From contig JAEXZS010000010.1 in the NCBI GenBank assembly GCA_023451375.1, positions 62,001-126,000 of the forward strand: 64,000 nucleotides of DNA. The letters are read 5' to 3'. The notes under the pieces are model-generated. The model was given only the letters and a program-made list of their open reading frames with translations, was not told the DNA's origin and searched no databases. This document shows, piece by piece, positions 45,016 to 51,678 of the stretch. The position numbers and the translations under genes are program-made. Numbering within the stretch: the stretch's first letter is position 1; every line of letters begins with the position of its first letter. The DNA comes from Pseudomonadota bacterium. GTDB taxonomy: Bacteria; Pseudomonadota; Alphaproteobacteria; Caulobacterales; Caulobacteraceae.

Positions 45016-45876
45016 ATGACCGACGCCGCTCCCCTTCCCGTCGCCCGGTCCGTCGCGGACCTGCGCGCCATAGTCGGCGACTGGAAGCGACAAGGCCTCA
45101 GGGTGGCGCTGGTTCCCACCATGGGCGCCCTGCATGAGGGGCACCTGACCCTGGTGCGCGAAGCCGGTCGCCGCGCCGACCGCGTCGTGGCCTCCAACTT
45201 CGTCAATCCGACCCAGTTCGCGGCGCACGAGGATCTCGGCCGCTATCCGCGCCAGCCGGAGGAGGACGCCCGCCTGCTGGCCGGCGCCGGCTGCCATCTG
45301 ATGTTCGCCCCATCGGTGGAGGAGATGTATCCTGACGGCTTCGCCACCAGCATCGCCGTCGCCGGCCCCGCCCTGGGACTGGAGGGGGCGGCCCGGCCCC
45401 AGATGTTCGGCGGCGTCGCCCTGGTCGTCACCAAGCTGTTCAACCAGGTCCAGCCCGACGTGGCTGTCTTCGGGGAGAAGGATTATCAGCAGCTGATGGC
45501 CGTCCGCCGGTTCGTCCGCGACCTGGACCTGCCGATCGAGATCGTGGGCGCCCCGACCGAGCGGGACGGCTGGGGCCTGGCCCTCTCGTCCCGCAACGCC
45601 TACCTGTCTAACGACGAACTGACGATCGCACGTCGCCTGAACGGCGTGCTGGCCGAAGCCGGCGTGCGCGCCTCGGCCGGCGAATCCGTCGCGGCCGTCG
45701 AAGCCGCCGCCGCCGCCGCCCTGCTGGACGCCGGCTTCGCTTCGGTCGACTACGTCGCCATACGGGTCGCGGACGACCTCCGCCCGTTCGCGAACGACGT
45801 TGTCGACGCGCCCGCCCGCATCCTGGCCGCCGCCTGGCTGGGGAAGACGCGCCTGATCGACAACATGGCCGTCTGA
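45016..45876 (+). CDS. panC: Pantothenate synthetase
   Basis: This 286-residue enzyme condenses pantoate and beta-alanine with ATP in coenzyme A synthesis. The nucleotidyl-transferase motif LVPTMGALHEGHLTLV (HxGH, His40 and His43) is followed by FVNPTQFAAHEDLGRYPR, FGEKDYQQL and the KMSKS-like ALSSRNAYLS. The ATG at 45016 lies in the conserved position, and an open upstream frame runs antisense to the SPOR gene and is ignored. A pair of long hairpins follows the stop codon. Confidence 0.96.
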   Translation: MTDAAPLPVARSVADLRAIVGDWKRQGLRVALVPTMGALHEGHLTLVREAGRRADRVVASNFVNPTQFAAHEDLGRYPRQPEEDARLLAGAGCHLMFAPSVEEMYPDGFATSIAVAGPALGLEGAARPQMFGGVALVVTKLFNQVQPDVAVFGEKDYQQLMAVRRFVRDLDLPIEIVGAPTERDGWGLALSSRNAYLSNDELTIARRLNGVLAEAGVRASAGESVAAVEAAAAAALLDAGFASVDYVAIRVADDLRPFANDVVDAPARILAAAWLGKTRLIDNMAV

Positions 45877-45880
45877 CCTA

Positions 45881-46007
45881 GAGCGAAATCGGTCGGGTTG
45901 GACGCAGTCCAGCTCGGCTCAGATTTCGCTCCAGGATAACGCTAGAGCCTGATTCACGGCATCAGCGGAATCGCGAAGCGATTCCACCTCAGCCGATCAG
46001 GCTCTAG
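45881..46007. terminator. Two adjacent long inverted repeats between convergent genes
   Basis: The first hairpin has 10-bp outer arms (45881-45890 GAGCGAAATC and 45922-45931) and an inner TGGAC/GTCCA stem. The second has 12-bp outer arms (45942-45953 CTAGAGCCTGAT and 45996-46007) and a perfect inner 8-bp hairpin GGAATCGC/GCGATTCC (45967-45985). They lie between the ends of panC and the chorismate mutase gene and are probably bidirectional terminators. The second covers the mutase stop codon. Similar elements beginning CTAGAGC are frequent in alphaproteobacterial intergenic regions. Confidence 0.7.
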
Positions 46008-46717
46008 CCGATCGCCCCGACGCAGCCCTCCGCCTCGCCCGGCGCCAGGTCGGCGTCGGTCAGGGCGATGGTCCAGCCGTGGTGGGTGTTCAGTCCCCAG
46101 CGACGCGCGCCGCCGCCGTCGCCGGCGTCCCCGCCGGCGGTGACGATCACCCGGCGGCCCTTCGGCAAGGCGGGCGGATCGATCTTGCCTACCGCCAGGG
46201 AGGTCGGCGTCGGGCCGCCATAGCCGTCGAATACGCTCAGCATCGACCATTCGCGGCGCAGGCCCATCCACCAGGCGTCCTCGGTGTTGATGGCCAGCAC
46301 CGCCACTCCCTGCCCTTCGGCGGCGAAGGCCAGCGCCTTCTGCGGATCGCGCACCATCTTGATGTCGGCCGCTGCTCCGAAACGCAGGCGGGCGCCGTCG
46401 AAGGCGCGGGTCGGCTCGATCGGGGCCCAGACCTGGACCTGCAGCCGGCCCTGGCGCGCCAGGCCCCAGCCGACGATCTCGCGCCACAGATGCTCGACCG
46501 CCTCGGCGTTCTCGGGCTGGGCCTTCGAGAGCATGCGCGACAGCACCGTCTGTTCGCGATCGGGGCGAAGCTTGGTATGCGGGCCGCTCGGAGCGTCCTT
46601 GGCGCGGCCCACGGTGGCGGCGACCGCCAGGCGTTGTTCGAACAGCGTCAGGATTTGGTCGTCAATGGTGTCGATTTCGGCGCGCAGCGCGGCCAAGGCG
46701 GTTTGTTCGGGGGTCAT
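46004..46717 (-). CDS. Chorismate mutase fused to a dehydratase-like C-terminal domain
   Basis: This protein of about 237 residues has an N-terminal AroQ-type chorismate mutase of about 90 residues (LAALRAEIDTIDDQILTLFEQRLAVAATVGRAK … RPDREQTVLSRML … HLWREIV). A C-terminal part of about 140 residues contains DPQKALAFAAEGQGVAVLAINTEDAWWMGL. This aligns by eye with the QDAIAALKSG…ALIPVENSSIGAV segment of prephenate dehydratase, but active-site residues are missing, so I infer a non-catalytic, perhaps regulatory domain. ATG at 46717 is proposed; a GTG at 46771 in the same frame is the alternative. It follows the Tyr/Phe leader at 46879-46974. Confidence 0.8.
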   Translation of the reverse strand: MTPEQTALAALRAEIDTIDDQILTLFEQRLAVAATVGRAKDAPSGPHTKLRPDREQTVLSRMLSKAQPENAEAVEHLWREIVGWGLARQGRLQVQVWAPIEPTRAFDGARLRFGAAADIKMVRDPQKALAFAAEGQGVAVLAINTEDAWWMGLRREWSMLSVFDGYGGPTPTSLAVGKIDPPALPKGRRVIVTAGGDAGDGGGARRWGLNTHHGWTIALTDADLAPGEAEGCVGAIG

Positions 46718-46814
46718 CTCGGCGTTCTCTGGCCAGACCTGTCGAACGGCTGGGGAAATGGAATGGGTCACGGGGGGGATCTTTCGGCATGGGGAATTTC
46801 GATGTGCAGGGGCG

Positions 46815-46927
46815 GGCCGCCGCTCGGATCACGAGCGGTCGCCGGCGAGGCTGTCAGGAGCGAAGAAAGCCCGACGCCTCAGCCGGCGTATCGAAAGCCG
46901 TAAAAGCCGAAATAATAACCGGCGGCC
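46815..46927 (-). promoter_or_regulatory. Attenuator-like RNA structure upstream of chorismate mutase
   Basis: In the minus-strand transcript several pairings are possible. CGCCGGC-U-GAGGC (46888-46876), which contains the leader stop codon, pairs with GCCUCGCCGGCG (46851-46840) with one bulge. Directly after it CCGCUCG/CGAGCGG forms a 7-bp hairpin (46820-46838). GGCCGCCG just before the Tyr/Phe codons (46927-46920) can instead pair with CGGCGGCC (46822-46815), which would break the 7-bp hairpin. Mutually exclusive stems around a Tyr/Phe-rich peptide are the hallmark of attenuation. No U-run follows, so the control may act on translation or through Rho. Confidence 0.55.
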
Positions 46928-46974
46928 GCGCGCGAACGGGCAAAGGAGACAGCAAGGGCGCGCGAGCGGGACAT
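46879..46974 (-). CDS. Tyr/Phe-rich leader peptide (31 aa)
   Basis: An ATG at 46974 opens a 31-codon frame ending in TGA at 46879. The peptide begins MSRSRALAVSFARSR and ends AAAGYYFGFYGFRYAG, that is four Tyr and three Phe codons within ten positions just before the stop. It lies after the prephenate dehydratase gene and ahead of the chorismate mutase gene on the same strand. A ribosome starved for Phe-tRNA or Tyr-tRNA would stall there and alter the RNA structure at 46815-46927. The ribosome-binding site is weak. The function is inferred from composition, position and structure. Confidence 0.7.
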   Translation of the reverse strand: MSRSRALAVSFARSRAAAGYYFGFYGFRYAG

Positions 46975-47045
46975 GGGTCCGGGTCCGGTTGAGCGTGGAT
47001 CGAGGGCGATCCAGGCCGCCTAAGACACGCAAAGACCGTGCGCCG

Positions 47046-47624
47046 TCAACCCGTTTCGGCGCTCAGCAGGACAAAGCGCGTGCGGTTATCGCTGGAATCC
47101 TGGAGATCGTGGCGCAGAATCGACAAGCCATAGACCTCGGCCGCGCCTCGCGGGGCGACGGCCGCCACGGCGGGATCGCCCGCCTCGGCCACGTCACGCG
47201 CGGCGCCGGCGGTGTCGAAATGCTCGATGACGTCGAGGCGCAACGCCTTCAGGTTCTGCTCGCACTGCGCCAGGGCGATGGGGTGGCTCAGCACGGACCG
47301 GACATCGGACAGCCGCGCCCCATCCACGCCCATCAAGGCGTGCCGGATCGGCCGCCAAGCCTCGGCCACCACGGTGAGACCGGATTCCCGCACCAGGGTG
47401 GCCGCCGGCTCGACCGCGCCGATGGAAGAGTTTTCGACGGGGATCAGCGCGCAGTCGCAGTGGCCGGACTTCAGCGCGGCGATCGCGTCTTGAAAGGTCT
47501 CGAACGGCACGGCCTCGTCCCAAGGCCGCAGGGCCGAGCAGGCCTCGTGGCTGAACGCCCCCGGCGCGCCCTGATAGGCGACCCGGCCGGGCTTCTCGTC
47601 GTGCGCCGTAGCTTCCATCGTCAT
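47046..47624 (-). CDS. pheA: Prephenate dehydratase, catalytic domain only
   Basis: This 192-residue enzyme converts prephenate to phenylpyruvate for phenylalanine synthesis. The catalytic fold is complete: VAYQGAPGAFSHEA at 15-28, ALIPVENSSIGAV near 60, VLSHPIALAQCEQNL and the essential Thr-Arg-Phe in SDNRTRFVLLS. The protein ends six residues after this, so the C-terminal ACT domain that usually gives phenylalanine feedback (total about 280 residues) is absent. The downstream DNA does not encode an ACT domain in another frame. It lies directly downstream of DAHP synthase and upstream of the leader and chorismate mutase. Confidence 0.92.
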   Translation of the reverse strand: MTMEATAHDEKPGRVAYQGAPGAFSHEACSALRPWDEAVPFETFQDAIAALKSGHCDCALIPVENSSIGAVEPAATLVRESGLTVVAEAWRPIRHALMGVDGARLSDVRSVLSHPIALAQCEQNLKALRLDVIEHFDTAGAARDVAEAGDPAVAAVAPRGAAEVYGLSILRHDLQDSSDNRTRFVLLSAETG

Positions 47625-47677
47625 TCCCGATGCCTGGGATCAGGCTTGGCCTCCCGCGACTGGAGACCGCGCCGGTC

Positions 47678-49048
47678 TCAGGCGGCTTCCGACCGGCTGA
47701 TCCGTCCCGACTTCAGCCGCTCGGCCACCAGGAAGGCGAGCTCCAGCGCCTGGTCGGCGTTCAACCGAGGATCGCAGTGGGTGTGGTAGCGGTTCGACAG
47801 GTCGTCCTCGGTCACCGGCTGGGCGCCGCCCAGGCATTCGGTGACGTTCTGGCCGGTCATCTCCAGATGGACGCCGCCGGGGTGAACCCCTTCCGCCTCC
47901 GCCACGTCTATGAAGGTCCGCACCTCGCCCAGGATGCGGTCGAACGGCCGCGTCTTGTAGCCGTTGCCCGCCTTCAGCGTATTGCCGTGCATCGGGTCGA
48001 TCGACCAGATCACCTTGCGTCCGGACGCCTTCACCTCGCGCATCAGCTTGGGCAGGCGCTCGCCGACCTTGTCGTGCCCGAAACGTCCGATCAGCGTCAG
48101 CCGGCCCGAGATATTGTCCGGGTTCAGCACGTCGATCAACGGCAGCAGGTCGTCGGCCGTCATCGTCGGCCCGCATTTCACACCGATGGGATTCCTGATC
48201 CCCTTCATGAACTCGACATGGGCGCCGTCCAGCTGGCGGGTGCGTTCGCCGATCCACAGCATGTGCGCCGAGGTGTCGAACCATTCACCCGAGCCGCCGT
48301 CCAGCCGCGTCAGCGCGCTTTCGACGTTCAGCAGCAGGGCCTCGTGGCTGGTGAAGACCTCGACCCGGCTTAGGTCCGGATGGGTCTCGGGCGTGACGCC
48401 GACGGCTTCCATGAAGGCCAGCGCCTCGGAGATCTTGTCGGCCAGTTCGCGGTATTGCGCGCCCGCCGCGTTGTCTCCGGCGAACCCCAGGGTCCAGCGA
48501 TGGATGTTGTACAGGTCGGCGTAGCCGCCGCCGGCGAAGGCCCGCAGCAGGTTCAGCGTCGAGGCGGACTGGTTATAGGCCCGGATCAGCCGCTGGGGAT
48601 CGGGCACGCGCTCTTCCGGCGTGAAGGCCATGCCGTTGATGATGTCGCCCCGATAGCTGGGCAGCTCCACCCCGTCGATCTCCTCGACGGGCGCCGAGCG
48701 CGGCTTGGCGAACTGGCCGGCGATGCGGCCAACCTTCACCACGGGCTTGCGCCCCGCGAAGGTCAGCACCACCGCCATCTGCAGGATCAGGCGGAAGGTG
48801 TCGCGGATGTTGTCGGTCGAGAACTCCTTGAAGCTCTCGGCGCAGTCGCCGCCCTGCAGCAGGAAGGCCTCGCCCCTCTCCACCATTCCAAGTCGGTCGG
48901 TCAGGCGCCGCGCCTCGCCCGCGAAGACGAGCGGCGGCAGGGCGCGCAGTTCGTCCTCCACGGCGGCGAGCGCCTTGGGATCCGGATAGTCCGCCGGCAT
49001 GTGCAGGGCGGTCTTGGTTCTCCAGCTTTCGGGGGTCCAGCGTGTCAT
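47678..49048 (-). CDS. Class II 3-deoxy-7-phosphoheptulonate (DAHP) synthase
   Basis: This 456-residue plant-type DAHP synthase carries out the first step of the shikimate pathway. Family motifs are PPLVFAGEARRLTDRLG, FLLQGGDCAESF near residue 65, VGRIAGQFAKPRS, PSYRGDIINGMAFT, WIGERTRQLDGAHVEFMKGIRNPIGVKCGP and GVHLEMTGQNVTECLGG. It heads the minus-strand aromatic block (DAHP synthase, prephenate dehydratase, leader, chorismate mutase). A possible promoter lies immediately upstream of the ATG with almost no leader. Confidence 0.95.
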   Translation of the reverse strand: MTRWTPESWRTKTALHMPADYPDPKALAAVEDELRALPPLVFAGEARRLTDRLGMVERGEAFLLQGGDCAESFKEFSTDNIRDTFRLILQMAVVLTFAGRKPVVKVGRIAGQFAKPRSAPVEEIDGVELPSYRGDIINGMAFTPEERVPDPQRLIRAYNQSASTLNLLRAFAGGGYADLYNIHRWTLGFAGDNAAGAQYRELADKISEALAFMEAVGVTPETHPDLSRVEVFTSHEALLLNVESALTRLDGGSGEWFDTSAHMLWIGERTRQLDGAHVEFMKGIRNPIGVKCGPTMTADDLLPLIDVLNPDNISGRLTLIGRFGHDKVGERLPKLMREVKASGRKVIWSIDPMHGNTLKAGNGYKTRPFDRILGEVRTFIDVAEAEGVHPGGVHLEMTGQNVTECLGGAQPVTEDDLSNRYHTHCDPRLNADQALELAFLVAERLKSGRISRSEAA

Positions 49049-49054
49049 CGCGCA

Positions 49055-49083
49055 AGAATAAGCCGTCCTGCGCCGTCAAACAA
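49055..49083 (-). promoter_or_regulatory. Candidate promoter of DAHP synthase giving a near-leaderless mRNA
   Basis: On the minus strand TTGTTT (49083-49078) and TATTCT (49060-49055) are separated by 17 bases, and the TATTCT box ends only six bases before the ATG at 49048. No ribosome-binding site is present, which fits a leaderless transcript, common in Caulobacter relatives. The -35 box is a poor match, so this is tentative. Confidence 0.35.
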
Positions 49084-49106
49084 CGAAAAGCCGGATAAAT
49101 AATGCC

Positions 49107-49184
49107 TCAGAGGAAGCGTTCGCGACGCACCGCCCGCTTCAGCAGAAGGTCCAACGCGATCAGAAGTCTCGCCAGGATGTTCAT
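49107..49184 (-). CDS. Possible small ORF (25 aa, leucine-rich) upstream of DAHP synthase
   Basis: An ATG at 49184 opens a 25-codon frame reading MNILARLLIALDLLLKRAVR and ending in RERFL. Eight residues are leucine, and the shape (hydrophobic helix then basic tail) would suit a tiny membrane peptide or a leader. No ribosome-binding site is evident and nothing in the next gene suggests leucine control. It is listed because the gap between tRNA-Val and the DAHP synthase gene is otherwise empty. Confidence 0.2.
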   Translation of the reverse strand: MNILARLLIALDLLLKRAVRRERFL

Positions 49185-49260
49185 GCCACGGTTAACGCCG
49201 ATCCCGCGGAATCGTTCTGGCGCGAAACGTCGCGGTTCGGACCGGCGGAAGGCTGGGAAA

Positions 49261-49335
49261 TGGTGGATGCGACAGGGATTGAACCTGTGACCCCCTCGGT
49301 GTGAACGAGGTGCTCTCCCGCTGAGCTACGCATCC
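49261..49335 (-). tRNA. tRNA-Val (anticodon CAC)
   Basis: On the minus strand the acceptor arms GGATGCG and CGCATCC pair, the D stem is GCTC/GAGC and the anticodon arm is CCTCG-TTCACAC-CGAGG with anticodon CAC. The T arm contains AGGTTCAATCC and the 3' CCA is encoded (49263-49261). It reads valine GTG codons. Confidence 0.97.
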
Positions 49336-49391
49336 ATCAATCGGGGAGGCGGCGACATAGCCCGACGGCCTGCCCCGCGCAAGCGCCCTTT

Positions 49392-50681
49392 TCAGATTCC
49401 AGCGGCCCGCACGGCGTCCGGCGCCTCGGCTTCCGGATCGCCCGGCAGCCACGCCACGCGGCCGTCGTAGATGGCGTCGTTGAGGATGTTCTCCTCCTTG
49501 GCCACCAGCACGGGGACCAGCATCTGGCCGGTCACATTGGTCGCCGTCCGCATCATGTCGATGATCCGGTCGATGGCGATGATGTAGCCGATGCCTTCCA
49601 GCGGCAGGCCCGCCGTCGACAGCGTCAGCGTCAGCATCACGATCGACGTCCCCGGCACCCCGGCCGTGCCCAGCGAGCCCAGCACCGCCGTCAGGCCGAT
49701 CAGCACATACTGCGTCAGGCTCAGCTCGATCTGGAAATACTGGGCGATGAAGATCGAGGCGATGGCCGGATAGATCGCCCCGCACCCGTCCATCTTCACG
49801 TTTGCCCCCAGCGGCACGGCGAAGGCGGCGTAGGCCTGGGGCACGCCCAGCCGCTCGACCGTCTGGCGCAGGGTGATCGGCAGCGTCCCCAGGGAGGACG
49901 AGGTGGCGAACGCCGTCTGCTGCGCCGCGAACGCGCCCCGGAAGAAACTGCGCACCTTCAGCCCGTGCAGCTTCAGCAGCCCGGAATAGACGACCAGAAT
50001 GTGGAACAGGCAGGCCGCATAGATGGCCGCGATGAACTTCAGCAGCGGCAGCAGCGCCTCCCAGCCGTAACCCCCGACCACCGAGCCGATCAGGCCGAAC
50101 ACCCCGAACGGCGTCAGCTGGATCACCCATCGGGTGATGCGGAACACCACCGCCGCGCCCTCGTCCACCAGCCGCCGCACGCCCTGCGCCCGGTCGCCGA
50201 GCGCCACCAGCGCCATCCCGACAAGGGCCGAGAAGAAGATGATCTGCAGCACCTTGCCTTCGCTCAGCGCCGCGAACGGGTTGGTGGGAACGATGCCCAG
50301 CAGCACCTCCAGCGGGGTCGGAATCTCCCGCGCCCTCACCTCCCCCAGCGGCAGGTTGGACAGGCCGACGCCCGGATTGATGATGTGGCCGAAAGCGAAC
50401 CCGACCAGCACCGCCAGCAGCGAGGTGATCGCGAACCAGACGATCGTCCGCACGCCCAGCCGCACCGCGCCCGCCCCCTCGCCCAGCTTGGCGATCGAAC
50501 TGGCGATGGTGAATAGCACCAGCGGCGCCACCACCATGCGGATCAGGTTCAGATAGACGTCGCCGATCGGCTGCAGCCAGATCGTCGCCTGTTCCCGCAG
50601 GATCAGGCCGGCGATGACGCCCAGGGCGAAGCCGGCGGCCGTGCGTTGCCACAGCGGTATCTTGAAAAAGCGGGAGATCAC
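49392..50681 (-). CDS. Dicarboxylate/amino acid:cation symporter (DAACS family)
   Basis: This 429-residue sodium- or proton-coupled transporter is of the GltP/DctA/EAAT type. Eight helices and two re-entrant hairpins are expected. The conserved blocks FFRGAFAAQQTAFATSSSLGTLPITLR (HP1 serine-rich motif), FAVPLGANVKMDGCGAIYPAIASIFIAQ (NMDG-type motif), GTAGVPGTSIVMLTLTLSTAGLPLEGI (HP2) and DRIIDMMRTATNVTGQ are visible. The substrate is probably glutamate, aspartate or C4-dicarboxylates. It follows tRNA-Val in a convergent-free spacing and appears monocistronic. Confidence 0.92.
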   Translation of the reverse strand: MISRFFKIPLWQRTAAGFALGVIAGLILREQATIWLQPIGDVYLNLIRMVVAPLVLFTIASSIAKLGEGAGAVRLGVRTIVWFAITSLLAVLVGFAFGHIINPGVGLSNLPLGEVRAREIPTPLEVLLGIVPTNPFAALSEGKVLQIIFFSALVGMALVALGDRAQGVRRLVDEGAAVVFRITRWVIQLTPFGVFGLIGSVVGGYGWEALLPLLKFIAAIYAACLFHILVVYSGLLKLHGLKVRSFFRGAFAAQQTAFATSSSLGTLPITLRQTVERLGVPQAYAAFAVPLGANVKMDGCGAIYPAIASIFIAQYFQIELSLTQYVLIGLTAVLGSLGTAGVPGTSIVMLTLTLSTAGLPLEGIGYIIAIDRIIDMMRTATNVTGQMLVPVLVAKEENILNDAIYDGRVAWLPGDPEAEAPDAVRAAGI

Positions 50682-50789
50682 GAACCAATCCTCGTCGAAC
50701 GGCCGTACAATCTGGCCATCGAAGCGCGGTTCCGTAACCGACCGCGCCGTGGAATGGATGCGAGTTTTACTGGCGCCCGCATTTAGCGT

Positions 50790-51503
50790 TCATCGCGCCA
50801 GAGCCCTCCGGACGTAGAAATCCGCCAGCAGGCCGTCGATCGCCTCCTCCACGTCCTCGAAGGCGTCAATGAGCACGTCGCCGCCCAGATCCTCGACGGG
50901 CGTGGGCGTATAGCCGAAGGTGGCGAGAATGCAGGGCATGCCCGCGTCGCGCGCGGCGCCCGCGTCCGGGGCCGCGTCCCCCACCATGATCGCCCGCTCC
51001 GGATCGCCGCCGACCTGCGTCACCGCCTCGATCAGGTGCGCGCCCGACGGCTTGCGCGCGCTGACCCGGTCCGGCCCGACGATCGCCGCGAAATGCCGCG
51101 TCAGCCCCAGCTTCTCCAGCAGCAGTTCGGACAGGTCCGACCGCTTGTTGGTCGCGACCGCCAACACCGCCCCACGCGCCTCCAGCCGCTCCAGCGTCTC
51201 GACCACCCCGTCGAACGGTGCGCTGCCGTCGGCGATATGGCCGGCGTAGTCGACCAGGAACCGCTCGAACAACGCCTCCGACCGCGCCCGCTCCACATCG
51301 GCGCCCGCCGCTTCGAACCCATGCACGAGCAGCGCCCGCGCGCCCGATCCGATCAGTGCGGACGCCGCCTCCATCGGCACGGGCGGCAGACCTTCCTCGA
51401 CCAGCAGCCGGTTCAGCGTGCCGATCAGGTCCGGCGCGGAATCGACCAGTGTTCCGTCCAGGTCGAACAGGATCGTCCATCCCTCCAGGTCGCGATGGGT
51501 CAT
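50790..51503 (-). CDS. gph: Phosphoglycolate phosphatase-like HAD hydrolase
   Basis: This 237-residue HAD-IA phosphatase has motif I ILFDLDGTLVDSAPDLIGTLN at about residues 10-30 (nucleophile in DLDGT). Motif II is AVATNKRSDLSELLLEKLGL, motif III the Lys in SARKPSGAHL and motif IV IMVGDAAPDAGAARDAGMPCILATFGYT. The DSAPDL pattern fits Gph, which removes 2-phosphoglycolate formed by DNA repair. ATG 51503 is taken as start; 51527 is an alternative. An inverted repeat lies upstream. Confidence 0.87.
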   Translation of the reverse strand: MTHRDLEGWTILFDLDGTLVDSAPDLIGTLNRLLVEEGLPPVPMEAASALIGSGARALLVHGFEAAGADVERARSEALFERFLVDYAGHIADGSAPFDGVVETLERLEARGAVLAVATNKRSDLSELLLEKLGLTRHFAAIVGPDRVSARKPSGAHLIEAVTQVGGDPERAIMVGDAAPDAGAARDAGMPCILATFGYTPTPVEDLGGDVLIDAFEDVEEAIDGLLADFYVRRALAR

Positions 51504-51522
51504 GGGCACTCTTTCTTTCTTC

Positions 51523-51626
51523 GTCATCCTCGGGCTGAACCCGGGATCAGGCGTCGGCGCATTCATGCGGACGCGCTGCGCACGCCGCTGGTCAAATCCG
51601 ATCCTCGCGGCAAGCTCGAGGATGAC
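51523..51626. repeat. Inverted dispersed repeat between gph and glmU
   Basis: The left end GTCATCCTCGGGCTGAACCC (from 51523) and the right end ending CTCGAGGATGAC (to 51626) are imperfect inverted copies of each other, separated by about 55 bp. The block GTCATCCTCGGGC is a common alphaproteobacterial intergenic element. It lies between divergent genes, so it may be transcribed into a hairpin from either side. Confidence 0.65.
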
Positions 51627-51678
51627 GGCATGGGATGGCCGTTGTAGAGGCGCAGAGGACTAGCCGCCGGGACGATTC

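Noticed and set aside
46772..46790. Programmed frameshift at a run of seven Gs joining an ATG at 46790 to the chorismate mutase frame
   Set aside because: The in-frame ATG at 46717 already starts just before the conserved mutase helix, so no frameshift is needed.
46772..47045. ACT domain lost by frameshift after prephenate dehydratase
   Set aside because: No frame in the 270 bp downstream encodes an ACT-like sequence. The region holds the leader peptide and stems instead.
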